This document shows, one piece after another, positions 53,214 through 61,453 of a stretch of DNA of 64,000 nucleotides. How positions within the stretch are numbered: the first letter of the stretch is position 1; every line of letters starts with the position of its first letter. The stretch covers positions 1 through 64,000 of the forward strand of contig NZ_FMYP01000012.1 in NCBI RefSeq assembly GCF_900096565.1, written 5' to 3'. Made by a program: the position numbers and the translations under genes. The notes beneath the pieces were generated by a model. It saw nothing but the letters and a program-made list of their open reading frames with translations, searched no databases and had not been told where the DNA came from. This DNA comes from Williamwhitmania taraxaci. GTDB lineage: Bacteria; Bacteroidota; Bacteroidia; Bacteroidales; Williamwhitmaniaceae.

Positions 53214-53687
53214 ATGTCCAAGAAAAAGGATAGATTTCAGGAAATTGGGAGGTTGATTGCTTCCGAGAAAATTCACACCCAAGAGGGACTTCTCGAAAAT
53301 CTCTCGAAAAACGGTTACGATGTAACTCAAGCTACTTTGTCGCGCGATTTAAAGGAGATAGGAGTAGCCAAAGTTCCCGATAATGAGATGGGCTATGTGT
53401 ATGTAATGCCCAATAGTATTAGCCAAGCATCCAAGCATATGTCGATGGTTAATTTGCCGGTGGAGAGCGTAATTTGGGTGGAGTTTACCCATAGTTTTGC
53501 AGTATTAAAAACTCATTCAGGATTTGCCAGCAGCGTTGCAATGTTTATTGACCATGCAAAAATGCCTGAGATTATTGGTACTCTGGCTGGCGACGATACT
53601 ATTCTTGTTATAAATCGAGATAATTATGCTCGTAAGGATATTCTTGCGGCACTTAGGCGTCTTTTCCCTGGGTTAAAGGAGCACTAG
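53214..53687 (+). CDS. argR: Arginine repressor
   Basis: The 157-residue product has a winged-helix DNA-binding domain (about 1-75, FQEIGRLIASEKIHTQEGLLENLSKNGYDVTQATLSRDLKEIGVAKV) and a C-terminal oligomerisation/arginine domain (about 85-155), with GTLAGDDTILVI and the final LRRLFPG. It controls arginine biosynthesis or use. No arg genes are adjacent, so it acts in trans. The palindrome just before suggests autoregulation. Confidence 0.95.
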   Translation: MSKKKDRFQEIGRLIASEKIHTQEGLLENLSKNGYDVTQATLSRDLKEIGVAKVPDNEMGYVYVMPNSISQASKHMSMVNLPVESVIWVEFTHSFAVLKTHSGFASSVAMFIDHAKMPEIIGTLAGDDTILVINRDNYARKDILAALRRLFPGLKEH

Positions 53688-54178
53688 TCTCGTAGCTTAA
53701 CGTTGACGGAAAATATTAACTCCATTTTGGATCGGGTGAGAGTTCCTGACTACGACATTAATCTCAATAAACACCCCGCAGAATGAGTCGTTAGTTGGGC
53801 TAGTCTGTCTAATTTTTGGTAAAATGCTACTCATCCTTTTTTACTTAATTGTTGGCTCGTTCAACTTCAGCTAAAACACCAACAATTTTTCGAACCGAAC
53901 TATATAGTTCCAAGTTGTCCGTATTGAAAGTGTAATCTTATGCTCACATTGTTTTCCCCATAATCGTTTGGTGATTTATGGTGGTATTACCATTCGTAAT
54001 ATTTGGTTACGTCGTGATCTATGGCGATTTTACAACGAGGTTTCTTTTGTAATGGAAGTCACTACTCTTTTCTTTATTTTAAGTTATTTGACCTGTATGC
54101 TGTTTTAAATATTTTGTTTAATTTTATGCGGCAAAGTGTTAATTGTTACGGTCATCCTTTACCTAATATAAGTTTTCT
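53688..54178. other. Non-coding gap of about 490 nt
   Basis: No gene is supported. AATTGTTGG (53847-53855) and CCAACAATT (53879-53887) are reverse complements, and GAACTATATAGTTC (53897-53910) is a perfect palindrome. They could form a terminator-like structure or a protein site, or mark an old gene remnant. No tRNA was found. Confidence 0.55.
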
Positions 54179-55054
54179 ATGAAAAAGATACTTCTTGTTG
54201 TTGGAATGTTTGCTTGTTGTTTCGGCCAATCAATAGCCCAAAAAGCACCCAAGGGCTTCTCTTACATTCCTATGGGAATGGCTTCTGTTAACGGTGCTTT
54301 GATTCAGGTTGATGGCTTCTATATGGGACAAACCGAGGTTACTAATGGCGAATACCGTGATTTTTTGCGGGAGATAAGCCTGTCTGGGGATAACTCGCTG
54401 TTGGATATCTGCAAGCCTGATAGTGCACAGTGGCTTACAGCGTTTACCTATAGCTATAATGCACCTTATGTGGATACCTACCACTGGCATCCAGCTTTTA
54501 AGGATTATCCAGCTGTAAATATTTCGAGCGAGGCAGCAGTTGCGTATTGCCGTTGGCGCACAGAGAAATGCGGAGAAGGTAATGTTGGTGGAAAAATGGT
54601 AAAGGGTGTTTATCGGTTACCAACTGAAGCTGAATGGGTAAGAGCTGCTAGGGGAGATCATCACCAGTGGGTTTATACATGGGGTGATCCTAAAGGTAAG
54701 CGTGATTACGATAAGTATTTGCGAAACAAGAAAGGTGAATTTGAATGCAATTTTCTTTCTAATAGTCTAGAGTTTAAGACTATGGACACTGTTAATATTG
54801 GCAAAAAAAAGCAGGCTAATTCTGTTCTCGACAACTACTTGGTTACGGGTAAGGTGAACTCATACCGTGCAAATCTGTATGGAATCTATTGTATGTGTGG
54901 CAACGTAGGGGAGATGGTGGGCAGTGGCGCGCTAACCAAGGGTGGTTCCTTCAGTTCGTCAGCTTATAGTGTTAAAATAGATACTCCAGCCGAACTTTTT
55001 TCGAAACCTTCACCATCCGTTGGCTTTCGAATGGTATTCATACCGAACTTATAG
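54179..55054 (+). CDS. Exported SUMF1/formylglycine-type fold protein
   Basis: The 291-residue product has a signal peptide (about 1-20, ending IAQK) and a SUMF1-type (C-type lectin-like) domain: FYMGQTEVTNGEYRDFL, YPAVNISSEAAVAYCRW, YRLPTEAEWVRAARG and the C-terminal GGSFSS...VGFRMVF. The Cys residues needed for formylglycine-generating activity are not in the canonical position, so it is more like GldJ/GldK-type structural or binding proteins. No lipoprotein Cys is seen. It is next to the type IX protease genes but in the opposite direction. Confidence 0.82.
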   Translation: MKKILLVVGMFACCFGQSIAQKAPKGFSYIPMGMASVNGALIQVDGFYMGQTEVTNGEYRDFLREISLSGDNSLLDICKPDSAQWLTAFTYSYNAPYVDTYHWHPAFKDYPAVNISSEAAVAYCRWRTEKCGEGNVGGKMVKGVYRLPTEAEWVRAARGDHHQWVYTWGDPKGKRDYDKYLRNKKGEFECNFLSNSLEFKTMDTVNIGKKKQANSVLDNYLVTGKVNSYRANLYGIYCMCGNVGEMVGSGALTKGGSFSSSAYSVKIDTPAELFSKPSPSVGFRMVFIPNL

Positions 55055-55080
55055 ATTTATTACTAGTTAGTCTGTAAATT

Positions 55081-55111
55081 AAAAAAGGCGAGAAGTTATC
55101 TCGCCTTTTTT
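55081..55111. terminator. Bidirectional terminator between the SUMF1 protein and the M6 protease
   Basis: GGCGAGA (55087-55093) pairs with TCTCGCC (55099-55105), flanked by A6 and T6 runs so it acts on both strands. Confidence 0.88.
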
Positions 55112-55131
55112 ATTTAACTATAATGTATTCG

Positions 55132-56985
55132 CTATTGTTTTACCGTTTTTATTGTTGTTGCTATTCCATTCGCATCAACCACCTTCACTAAATAGTATCC
55201 GTTGGATAGTGCTGATGTATTTACCGTTTGAATGTTCTCTCCTGTTGCCGTCTGATAGACAATGATTTTTCCAGTGAGGTCGTAAATAGTGATGGATTTT
55301 AACGGACCCTGGCTACTAATGTTCAGGTTGTTGCTGAAAGGTGATGGGTAGCAATTAATACTTGAGGCGGTGATAACCTTTACATCTGTAGTCGATTTTG
55401 TGAAATTGAAAGTCACAACGTTGGTTAGGGTATTTTCAGTAATGTTGGTAAGAGCAATTCCAGAAAGGGCGCCATTGCTTGACTTTGCTGATGGGATCGT
55501 TTGGTCGCTGAAAGTATTCTTGTTTGAGGTGCCGGGAAAGGTGCATCCACCTGAACTTATATTGCCATATGAAGATACTGTTGTGCCTGGGTTAGTTGTT
55601 GCCGATGCACAAACAGGATACATTAATTGTGGGGCTTTAATGTTGATGTCGTTGTTGTTATAGTGCTTGGTGACATCCTTGTCTACATGGTAGATAAGTA
55701 GGCCATGTCCTGGAGTTTTCGCATCAAAGCCCAGTTGCTGCCTATTCTCCAATAAATAATACTCGTTGGTTGTTGTAGTAGGAATGCGGTAAAAGGCTTT
55801 ATCATTTGTTATTGATGCTGGAATCTCTATCGAGGCACTGCTGCTGAGTTCGGTCGCTGTAGCCCACTTGTATATGTTTACCTTGGTAAATGCATTGTGG
55901 TGGGCTGGGGTGATACCATGGTTATTCCATGAACCGCCTGCCATTAAATCCCAATTTCCGGTACCGTAAAAATCTCCATCCGATTTTTCGTAGTCGGTAT
56001 CGTAGTAGTCGGGTGCACCAAGAACATGGCCAAATTCATGGCATATAACTCCAATAGAAGTCATGGTAGATCCACTATTGCCACTAAGTTCTGCTGAGCA
56101 GGAGTAGTCTTTGATGGTTTTTCCATCGTATGTGGTAGCTGGTTTTGTTGTTGGAATTTGCCATGCATGGGCCCAAATTGCATCCGCTGGTGCACCGACT
56201 TCTTCACCGTACCCGGCATAAATCACATAAACCCCGTCCACGGTGTCATTATTGTCATTATCGTAATCGGCATAGTTAATACTGGGGTTGGCAAGGCTAA
56301 CCGCCTCTACTACCAGCGTGTCAGCTTTTACATCCCCGTCGTCGGAATCATTTGCTCCGTAGAAGGCCATATCGTGGCTTGCGGTATATGGTCCGGCAAC
56401 CGTTACTGTAAGGTTGAACTTATTGTAGGAGTTTTCAAGATAGTAGTCCTTTACGCTTCCGGTAGCTCCGTTGGCCGAATAGTTTACTTGGTTAAAGAGG
56501 TTGTTGAAATCTGCTTGTGTTTTCGTAAAGGCTTTATCTTTAAATCCCATTAGGATGCATATCAACTTTCGTTTGCCTGTTGTGGGAAATGCTCTTGTTG
56601 CTTCACTATTTTGTATCGAACGGATACTTTTAAGCATTTGCGTTTGCTCTTTTGAGTAGCGCAAACCCTTCGAAATTCCGGAGAGTAATTCAGCATCCTC
56701 GGTTGACCTGTTTTCGCTGTTCTTGGCAACCACTCCCGATGGTTTAAGCATGCCACGGTTATCGGTGGTGGCATATTCATAGTACCCCTTTGCATTCGAC
56801 ATTAGTGTGTAGCCGTCAGTGGTCATGGCCCACTTTGCATGCTCATCACCTTTAAGCGTGAGGGTTATTGTGGACCCATCGGGTTGAGTAAACTGGACGG
56901 GTTTTGGGTAGGCTGGACTGGCATCTGCCTGTCGGGTTGGAAATGCTACCGTAAATAGTAATGCTAAAATAAAGGAGATTCTCAT
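55132..56985 (-). CDS. M6-family metalloprotease with type IX secretion sorting domain
   Basis: The 617-residue product starts at ATG 56985 with a signal peptide (about 1-22). A propeptide-like region and then an M6 peptidase domain (about 135-540) follow. Zinc motif HEFGHVLGAPDYYD begins at His316 (ligands His316, His320 and Asp326; catalytic Glu317). The C-terminal about 75 residues form a T9SS type A sorting domain ending ATTIKTVKQ with YPSPFSNN before. It is secreted through type IX machinery and probably digests protein. The longer frame to 57084 is not used. Confidence 0.92.
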   Translation of the reverse strand: MRISFILALLFTVAFPTRQADASPAYPKPVQFTQPDGSTITLTLKGDEHAKWAMTTDGYTLMSNAKGYYEYATTDNRGMLKPSGVVAKNSENRSTEDAELLSGISKGLRYSKEQTQMLKSIRSIQNSEATRAFPTTGKRKLICILMGFKDKAFTKTQADFNNLFNQVNYSANGATGSVKDYYLENSYNKFNLTVTVAGPYTASHDMAFYGANDSDDGDVKADTLVVEAVSLANPSINYADYDNDNNDTVDGVYVIYAGYGEEVGAPADAIWAHAWQIPTTKPATTYDGKTIKDYSCSAELSGNSGSTMTSIGVICHEFGHVLGAPDYYDTDYEKSDGDFYGTGNWDLMAGGSWNNHGITPAHHNAFTKVNIYKWATATELSSSASIEIPASITNDKAFYRIPTTTTNEYYLLENRQQLGFDAKTPGHGLLIYHVDKDVTKHYNNNDINIKAPQLMYPVCASATTNPGTTVSSYGNISSGGCTFPGTSNKNTFSDQTIPSAKSSNGALSGIALTNITENTLTNVVTFNFTKSTTDVKVITASSINCYPSPFSNNLNISSQGPLKSITIYDLTGKIIVYQTATGENIQTVNTSALSNGYYLVKVVDANGIATTIKTVKQ

Positions 56986-57187
56986 GGTATATTGGTTGTT
57001 TTTTGGGGCGTAAAAGTAATAATATATGATTGAAAGATCGATTGTTTTTGTGGTTGAAACTTTATAAACGGAAATATCCAACATTAGTTCTATTCATTTG
57101 GTGTGATTTTATTGTTGAATTGTGGTATCGCTTCCACATAAACATACGAAAGGATTCTTTGCTTTTAGTTCTTCGTGGGCCATTAAA

Positions 57188-57222
57188 TTAAGAGAGGTGC
57201 CTGATTCAGGCACCTCTCTTAA
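57188..57222 (-). terminator. Terminator of the large M6 protease
   Basis: A 17-bp perfect stem (57188-57204 with 57206-57222) lies 19 nt past the minus-strand stop, followed by an A/T-rich run. Confidence 0.82.
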
Positions 57223-57240
57223 TTGGACTTGTAAATAATG

Positions 57241-60200
57241 TTATCGCTTAATGATTTTTATCGTTTGGAATGAGTTGTCCATAGCTTCAATCCTTATCAT
57301 ATAGCTACCAGGAAACAATTCTGATAAATTCATGGTATGCAGTGATTTGCCAATATTGTTGTCCCTAATCAGTGTTTTTCCGAATAGGTCTACAATGATT
57401 AAATTGTTGATTGTTAGTGCGCTTTCAATCGTTATTGATGATGTGAATGGATTTGGGAAAACTTTTAGTTGATAATCCATTTCAGTAACCCCGTTTAGTA
57501 ACGAGAATGTAGCCTTGGCAGCAGTGTTTGCAGTCATTGTAACATTCGCTGATGCGGTAGAAATGGTTGTTCCGTCGATTTCCCACTTGTCGAACTTCCA
57601 TCCTTGGTCGGGGGTAGCGGTAAGTGACACCACAGTTCCTGCATCGTAGCTTTTGGCTCCCTCTGTTGGACTGACAGTTCCGTTTCCAATTTTTGAAATA
57701 GTAAGGGTGTATTGTAAGTTTGCGTTGATTTTTTTTCCGATAACCAGAATGTCGTCTATGCGGCTAGTCCCACTTGAGGCGACGTCTCCTGATCCAACCT
57801 GCAGGTTGCTTCTCATTATCCATCGAACGGTTACGGATGATTGATTTCCGGTTTCATCGGGTAATGCAAGTTCCGTCAATACGCCTGCAGTAAAATTTGC
57901 TGCCACTGTTATATTGCTCGATGGAACATCAATCCAAGTAGAGCCAGTGGTTTTGTATTGGAGTTTAAACTCTTTTGGACCTGTGGTGGAGCTTCGCTGT
58001 TTGGATGAGATTTTAATATTGTTATATCCCAATGTACTAAACTCGGTTTGCCAAGCTTTTGTATTGTTGCCGTTGTCCCAACCTGTATTCGAAATGGCAA
58101 TGGTTCCTGTTCCTCCTGATCCACCAGCATAGCTGATCGTTCCGCTTGAGTTCGATGTGATTGTTTTGGTGGAATTTTGAGTTATGCCATCGTCGGACAA
58201 TAGATTGCTATCTTCAAAATCCCAACTAACAACTACGGCAGGAGCATTCGGATCAACAACCGTTATGTAAGCTGATTTTGTTTCGGTAACACTTCCATTT
58301 ACGGTCAAGGCTACTGTTTTCATTCCAGCAGTGGCATATGTAACGGTATGAGGTCCAGCAGTGGTTGCTGTTGCTGGGCTTGCTCCATCACCAAAATCCC
58401 ATGCGTAGGCGGTGATCGTTCCGTTTGAAAGATTCGTAAAAATTGTGGCCTCTCCAATATTAACGGTTAGCAGATCTGCGTTGAAGTCTGGAATAAAATC
58501 GGCTGCTGTTGTTTCAGCTATTCTGATGTCGTCTACACACCAGTAGTAGCCATATGTTCCGGTATAGTTCCACTTAAATTTTACCGAAGGTTTGCCTGAA
58601 ATAGCGGTAATTATTTTCTTGTAGTTTGCAGGGTTTGTTGTCGATGCAGTCCATTTGTCTAGTTCTACCCAAGTTGTACCATTGTCAATGCTATATGAAA
58701 GTTGGGCGCTTTCGCCTGTCTCGTAAAACCTAAAATAATGTCTAAACGAGAGGGTTATCGAGTTTGCTCCATTTAAGGTGATTGACGGGGTTACTAAATC
58801 AGCATTTTGAGAGTTGCCGCCACCAAAATCATCCGAGTTAAGATAGGCGTAGGTTCCACTTAGTCCTTCGGCAATGTTTCCAAATTGCCATATTTGTCCA
58901 TTGCCTTGATGGTCGTCAATCGTCCAGCAACCAGGGAGTGTCGCATCTTCAAAATCTTCAAAAACAGGAAGAGCAATAGTGCCGCTGCACATGGTAGTTG
59001 CATTTTCAACTGTTCCTGGAGAGTAGGTCGGAGTTGCTGAAAGAGTCGACCAAGCTTTGTAGTAATAGGTTGTATTACTGTTTAATCCAGTATGCGAAAA
59101 ACTCGTTGCATCACCCGCAACAATAATTGTTCCACCTCCAGGAATCGATTCTCCTTGGCTGTAGGTTGTGCCGTTATTTAATGTTCCGAAGGCTGGCGTT
59201 GGAGAGACGGCGATAACTACGTTTTTGTTCTCTGATTTTGTCCAAGCAAGGTCAATTTGAGAAGTAGCGATTGGGGTTGCTGTAAATCCATTCGGGTCTC
59301 CCGTTGCTGTTGTTGCCTGCCGTTCAACTCCAGGCGAATAGGTTGGTGTTGCTGATAGTTTTGTCCAGATTTTGTAATAGTAGGTTTTGTTATTGACTAG
59401 GCCTGTGTGCGGAAAGTTGCTTGCATCTCCGAAAACCAGAATCGTTCCACCACCCACTATTGCTTCTCCTTGGCTGTAGGTTGTGCCGTCAATTAGTGAT
59501 CCAAAATTGGGAGTAAGGGAGAATGCAACAACTACGTCACGATTCTCTGATTTTGTCCAAGCAAGGTCAATTTGAGAAGTGCTCATTTGAGTCGCGGTGA
59601 ACCCCGTTGGATTTCCTAAATATCCTCCGTTGAAATCGAATGTGATTATTCCTGTAGTCGTATTTTCGGAAATGTTCGTAATTGGTTTCCCTGTATTTGC
59701 ACTTGCCCACGATTTCATTGATGGCATGGATGCGTCTGTATACTCCCGTTTGTTTGATGAGCCTGGGAATGGACAACTGGCAGAACTAATACTTCCATAG
59801 GATGCGGCCGTCGATCCTGGGTTTGAAGTGGCTGAAGCGCATACCGGATACATGTTTTGAGGTGCCTTGGCATTAATGTCGTTGTTGCTATAATGAGCCT
59901 CAACATCTTTGCTGACGTGGAATATTAAAAGTCCGTGACCAGGATTTGCCACATTAAAGCCTGTTTGCTGACGATTTTCCATAAGGAAATATTCGTTTGC
60001 AGTTGTAGTATTTATCCTATAAAATGCAGATGAGTTAGATTGCGATGAGGGCATAGTGATTGAGGCTCCTTCTTCTAGCGTAGTTGCATTAGCCCATCCA
60101 TAAACCATTACTTTGGTGTAGGCATTGTGGTGTGCCGGAGTTATACCGTTATTGTTCCATGACCCTCCGGCCATTAAATCCCAATCCCCGGTTCCGTCAA

Positions 60201-61197
60201 ACTGGCCTCCTGTGTCATAGTTGGTGTCGTAGTAGTCGGGTGCACCAAGTACATGGCCAAATTCGTGGCATATAACACCAATAGATGTCATCGTAGAGCC
60301 GGAGTTCGATTCCAACTCTGCCGAACACGAATAACTTGAAATTATTTTGCCATCAAGTGTTTTTGACGGAATTTCCCATGCATGGGCCCAAATTGCATTG
60401 GCAGATGCCCCGGCTTCTTCTCCGTAACCGGCATAAATCACGTAAACCCCATCGACATTACCATCGTTGTCGTTATCGAAATCGGCATAATTCACTGCTG
60501 CATCGGCTGCGGTTACTGCTTCTGTAACTAAGACATCTGGCTTCACGTCATTGTCGTTTGAATCATTTGCGCCGTAGTATGCCATGTTTTGGCTTGCAGT
60601 ATATGGACCGGCCACGGTTACTGTAAGGTTGAATTTGTTGAAGGAGTTTTCAAGGTAGTAGTCCTTTACGCTTCCGGTAGCCCCGTTGGCCGAATAATTT
60701 ACTTGGTTGAAGAGGTTGTTGAAATCGGCTTGGGTTTTCGTAAAAGCCTTGTCTTTAAATCCCATTAGGATGCAAATGAGTTTTCGGTTACCCGTTGTTG
60801 GAAATGCTCTTCTTGCTTCTTTTTGTCGAATAGACTGAATAGTTCTAAGCATTTGAACTTGTTCTTTTGAATAACGAAGTCCTTTTGACGTTTTGGAGAG
60901 CAATTTGATATCTTCGCTTTGTCGCTGTTCTTTGTCTTTTGCTTTAATCCCTGAAGGGATTATATTGCCACGGCTATCTGTTGTTGCGTATTCGTAATAT
61001 CCCTTTGGATTGGACATTAAGGTATAGTCATCGGTTGTGCTTGCCCACTTCGTATGCTCATCACCTTTCAACGTGAGGGTGATTGTGCTCCCATCGGGTT
61101 GGATAAACCGAATCGGTTTCGGGTAGGCTGGGCTTGCAATGGTTGATTGCAGGACGCCGAAAGTCATTAGAAATAGTAATAAGGATAGTTTGTTCAT
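57241..61197 (-). CDS. Large multidomain M6-family metalloprotease, type IX secreted
   Basis: The 1318-residue product from ATG 61197 has a signal peptide (about 1-21), an M6 peptidase region (about 130-525, HEFGHVLGAPDYYD from His311), two nearly identical fibronectin III-like repeats (about 529-630 and 634-737), a MAM-like jelly roll (about 745-895), a PKD domain (about 903-982, YAWDFGDG), a second jelly-roll-like module (about 985-1155), an InlB-type repeat (about 1160-1240) and a T9SS type A sorting domain (about 1245-1318). The added modules suggest binding to protein or glycan substrates. It shares most of its first 500 residues with the neighbouring 617-residue protease. Confidence 0.92.
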   Translation of the reverse strand: MNKLSLLLFLMTFGVLQSTIASPAYPKPIRFIQPDGSTITLTLKGDEHTKWASTTDDYTLMSNPKGYYEYATTDSRGNIIPSGIKAKDKEQRQSEDIKLLSKTSKGLRYSKEQVQMLRTIQSIRQKEARRAFPTTGNRKLICILMGFKDKAFTKTQADFNNLFNQVNYSANGATGSVKDYYLENSFNKFNLTVTVAGPYTASQNMAYYGANDSNDNDVKPDVLVTEAVTAADAAVNYADFDNDNDGNVDGVYVIYAGYGEEAGASANAIWAHAWEIPSKTLDGKIISSYSCSAELESNSGSTMTSIGVICHEFGHVLGAPDYYDTNYDTGGQFDGTGDWDLMAGGSWNNNGITPAHHNAYTKVMVYGWANATTLEEGASITMPSSQSNSSAFYRINTTTANEYFLMENRQQTGFNVANPGHGLLIFHVSKDVEAHYSNNDINAKAPQNMYPVCASATSNPGSTAASYGSISSASCPFPGSSNKREYTDASMPSMKSWASANTGKPITNISENTTTGIITFDFNGGYLGNPTGFTATQMSTSQIDLAWTKSENRDVVVAFSLTPNFGSLIDGTTYSQGEAIVGGGTILVFGDASNFPHTGLVNNKTYYYKIWTKLSATPTYSPGVERQATTATGDPNGFTATPIATSQIDLAWTKSENKNVVIAVSPTPAFGTLNNGTTYSQGESIPGGGTIIVAGDATSFSHTGLNSNTTYYYKAWSTLSATPTYSPGTVENATTMCSGTIALPVFEDFEDATLPGCWTIDDHQGNGQIWQFGNIAEGLSGTYAYLNSDDFGGGNSQNADLVTPSITLNGANSITLSFRHYFRFYETGESAQLSYSIDNGTTWVELDKWTASTTNPANYKKIITAISGKPSVKFKWNYTGTYGYYWCVDDIRIAETTAADFIPDFNADLLTVNIGEATIFTNLSNGTITAYAWDFGDGASPATATTAGPHTVTYATAGMKTVALTVNGSVTETKSAYITVVDPNAPAVVVSWDFEDSNLLSDDGITQNSTKTITSNSSGTISYAGGSGGTGTIAISNTGWDNGNNTKAWQTEFSTLGYNNIKISSKQRSSTTGPKEFKLQYKTTGSTWIDVPSSNITVAANFTAGVLTELALPDETGNQSSVTVRWIMRSNLQVGSGDVASSGTSRIDDILVIGKKINANLQYTLTISKIGNGTVSPTEGAKSYDAGTVVSLTATPDQGWKFDKWEIDGTTISTASANVTMTANTAAKATFSLLNGVTEMDYQLKVFPNPFTSSITIESALTINNLIIVDLFGKTLIRDNNIGKSLHTMNLSELFPGSYMIRIEAMDNSFQTIKIIKR

Positions 61198-61403
61198 AGG
61201 ATAGGTTTTTTTGGGAAAGGCCAACAAGATAAAAAAAATATGATCAACAACGATTCGTGGAAAATATTATTTGCAGCTGACAATTTTCTGATACAAGGTT
61301 GATTGGGACCATTGTATTGCTCTGTTCTATTTGTAGTCGATATTTTTCCGGAAAGCATCTAAGTGCACCTCTGTTTTCTTGTTACCCTATGGCATCTAAT
61401 GAA

Positions 61404-61436
61404 AAAGCCCAAGAAGATGAACTCTTCTTGGGCTTT
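61404..61436 (-). terminator. Terminator of the fused oxidoreductase gene
   Basis: AAAGCCCAAGAAGA (61404-61417) pairs with TCTTCTTGGGCTTT (61423-61436), 17 nt past the minus-strand stop; a T-run follows on that strand. Confidence 0.85.
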
Positions 61437-61453
61437 CAACGGAAGTTTTTGTT

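Noticed and set aside
54179-55054. Formylglycine-generating enzyme activity
   Set aside because: The SUMF1 fold is present, but the copper-binding Cys pair is not in the canonical place, so only the fold is claimed.
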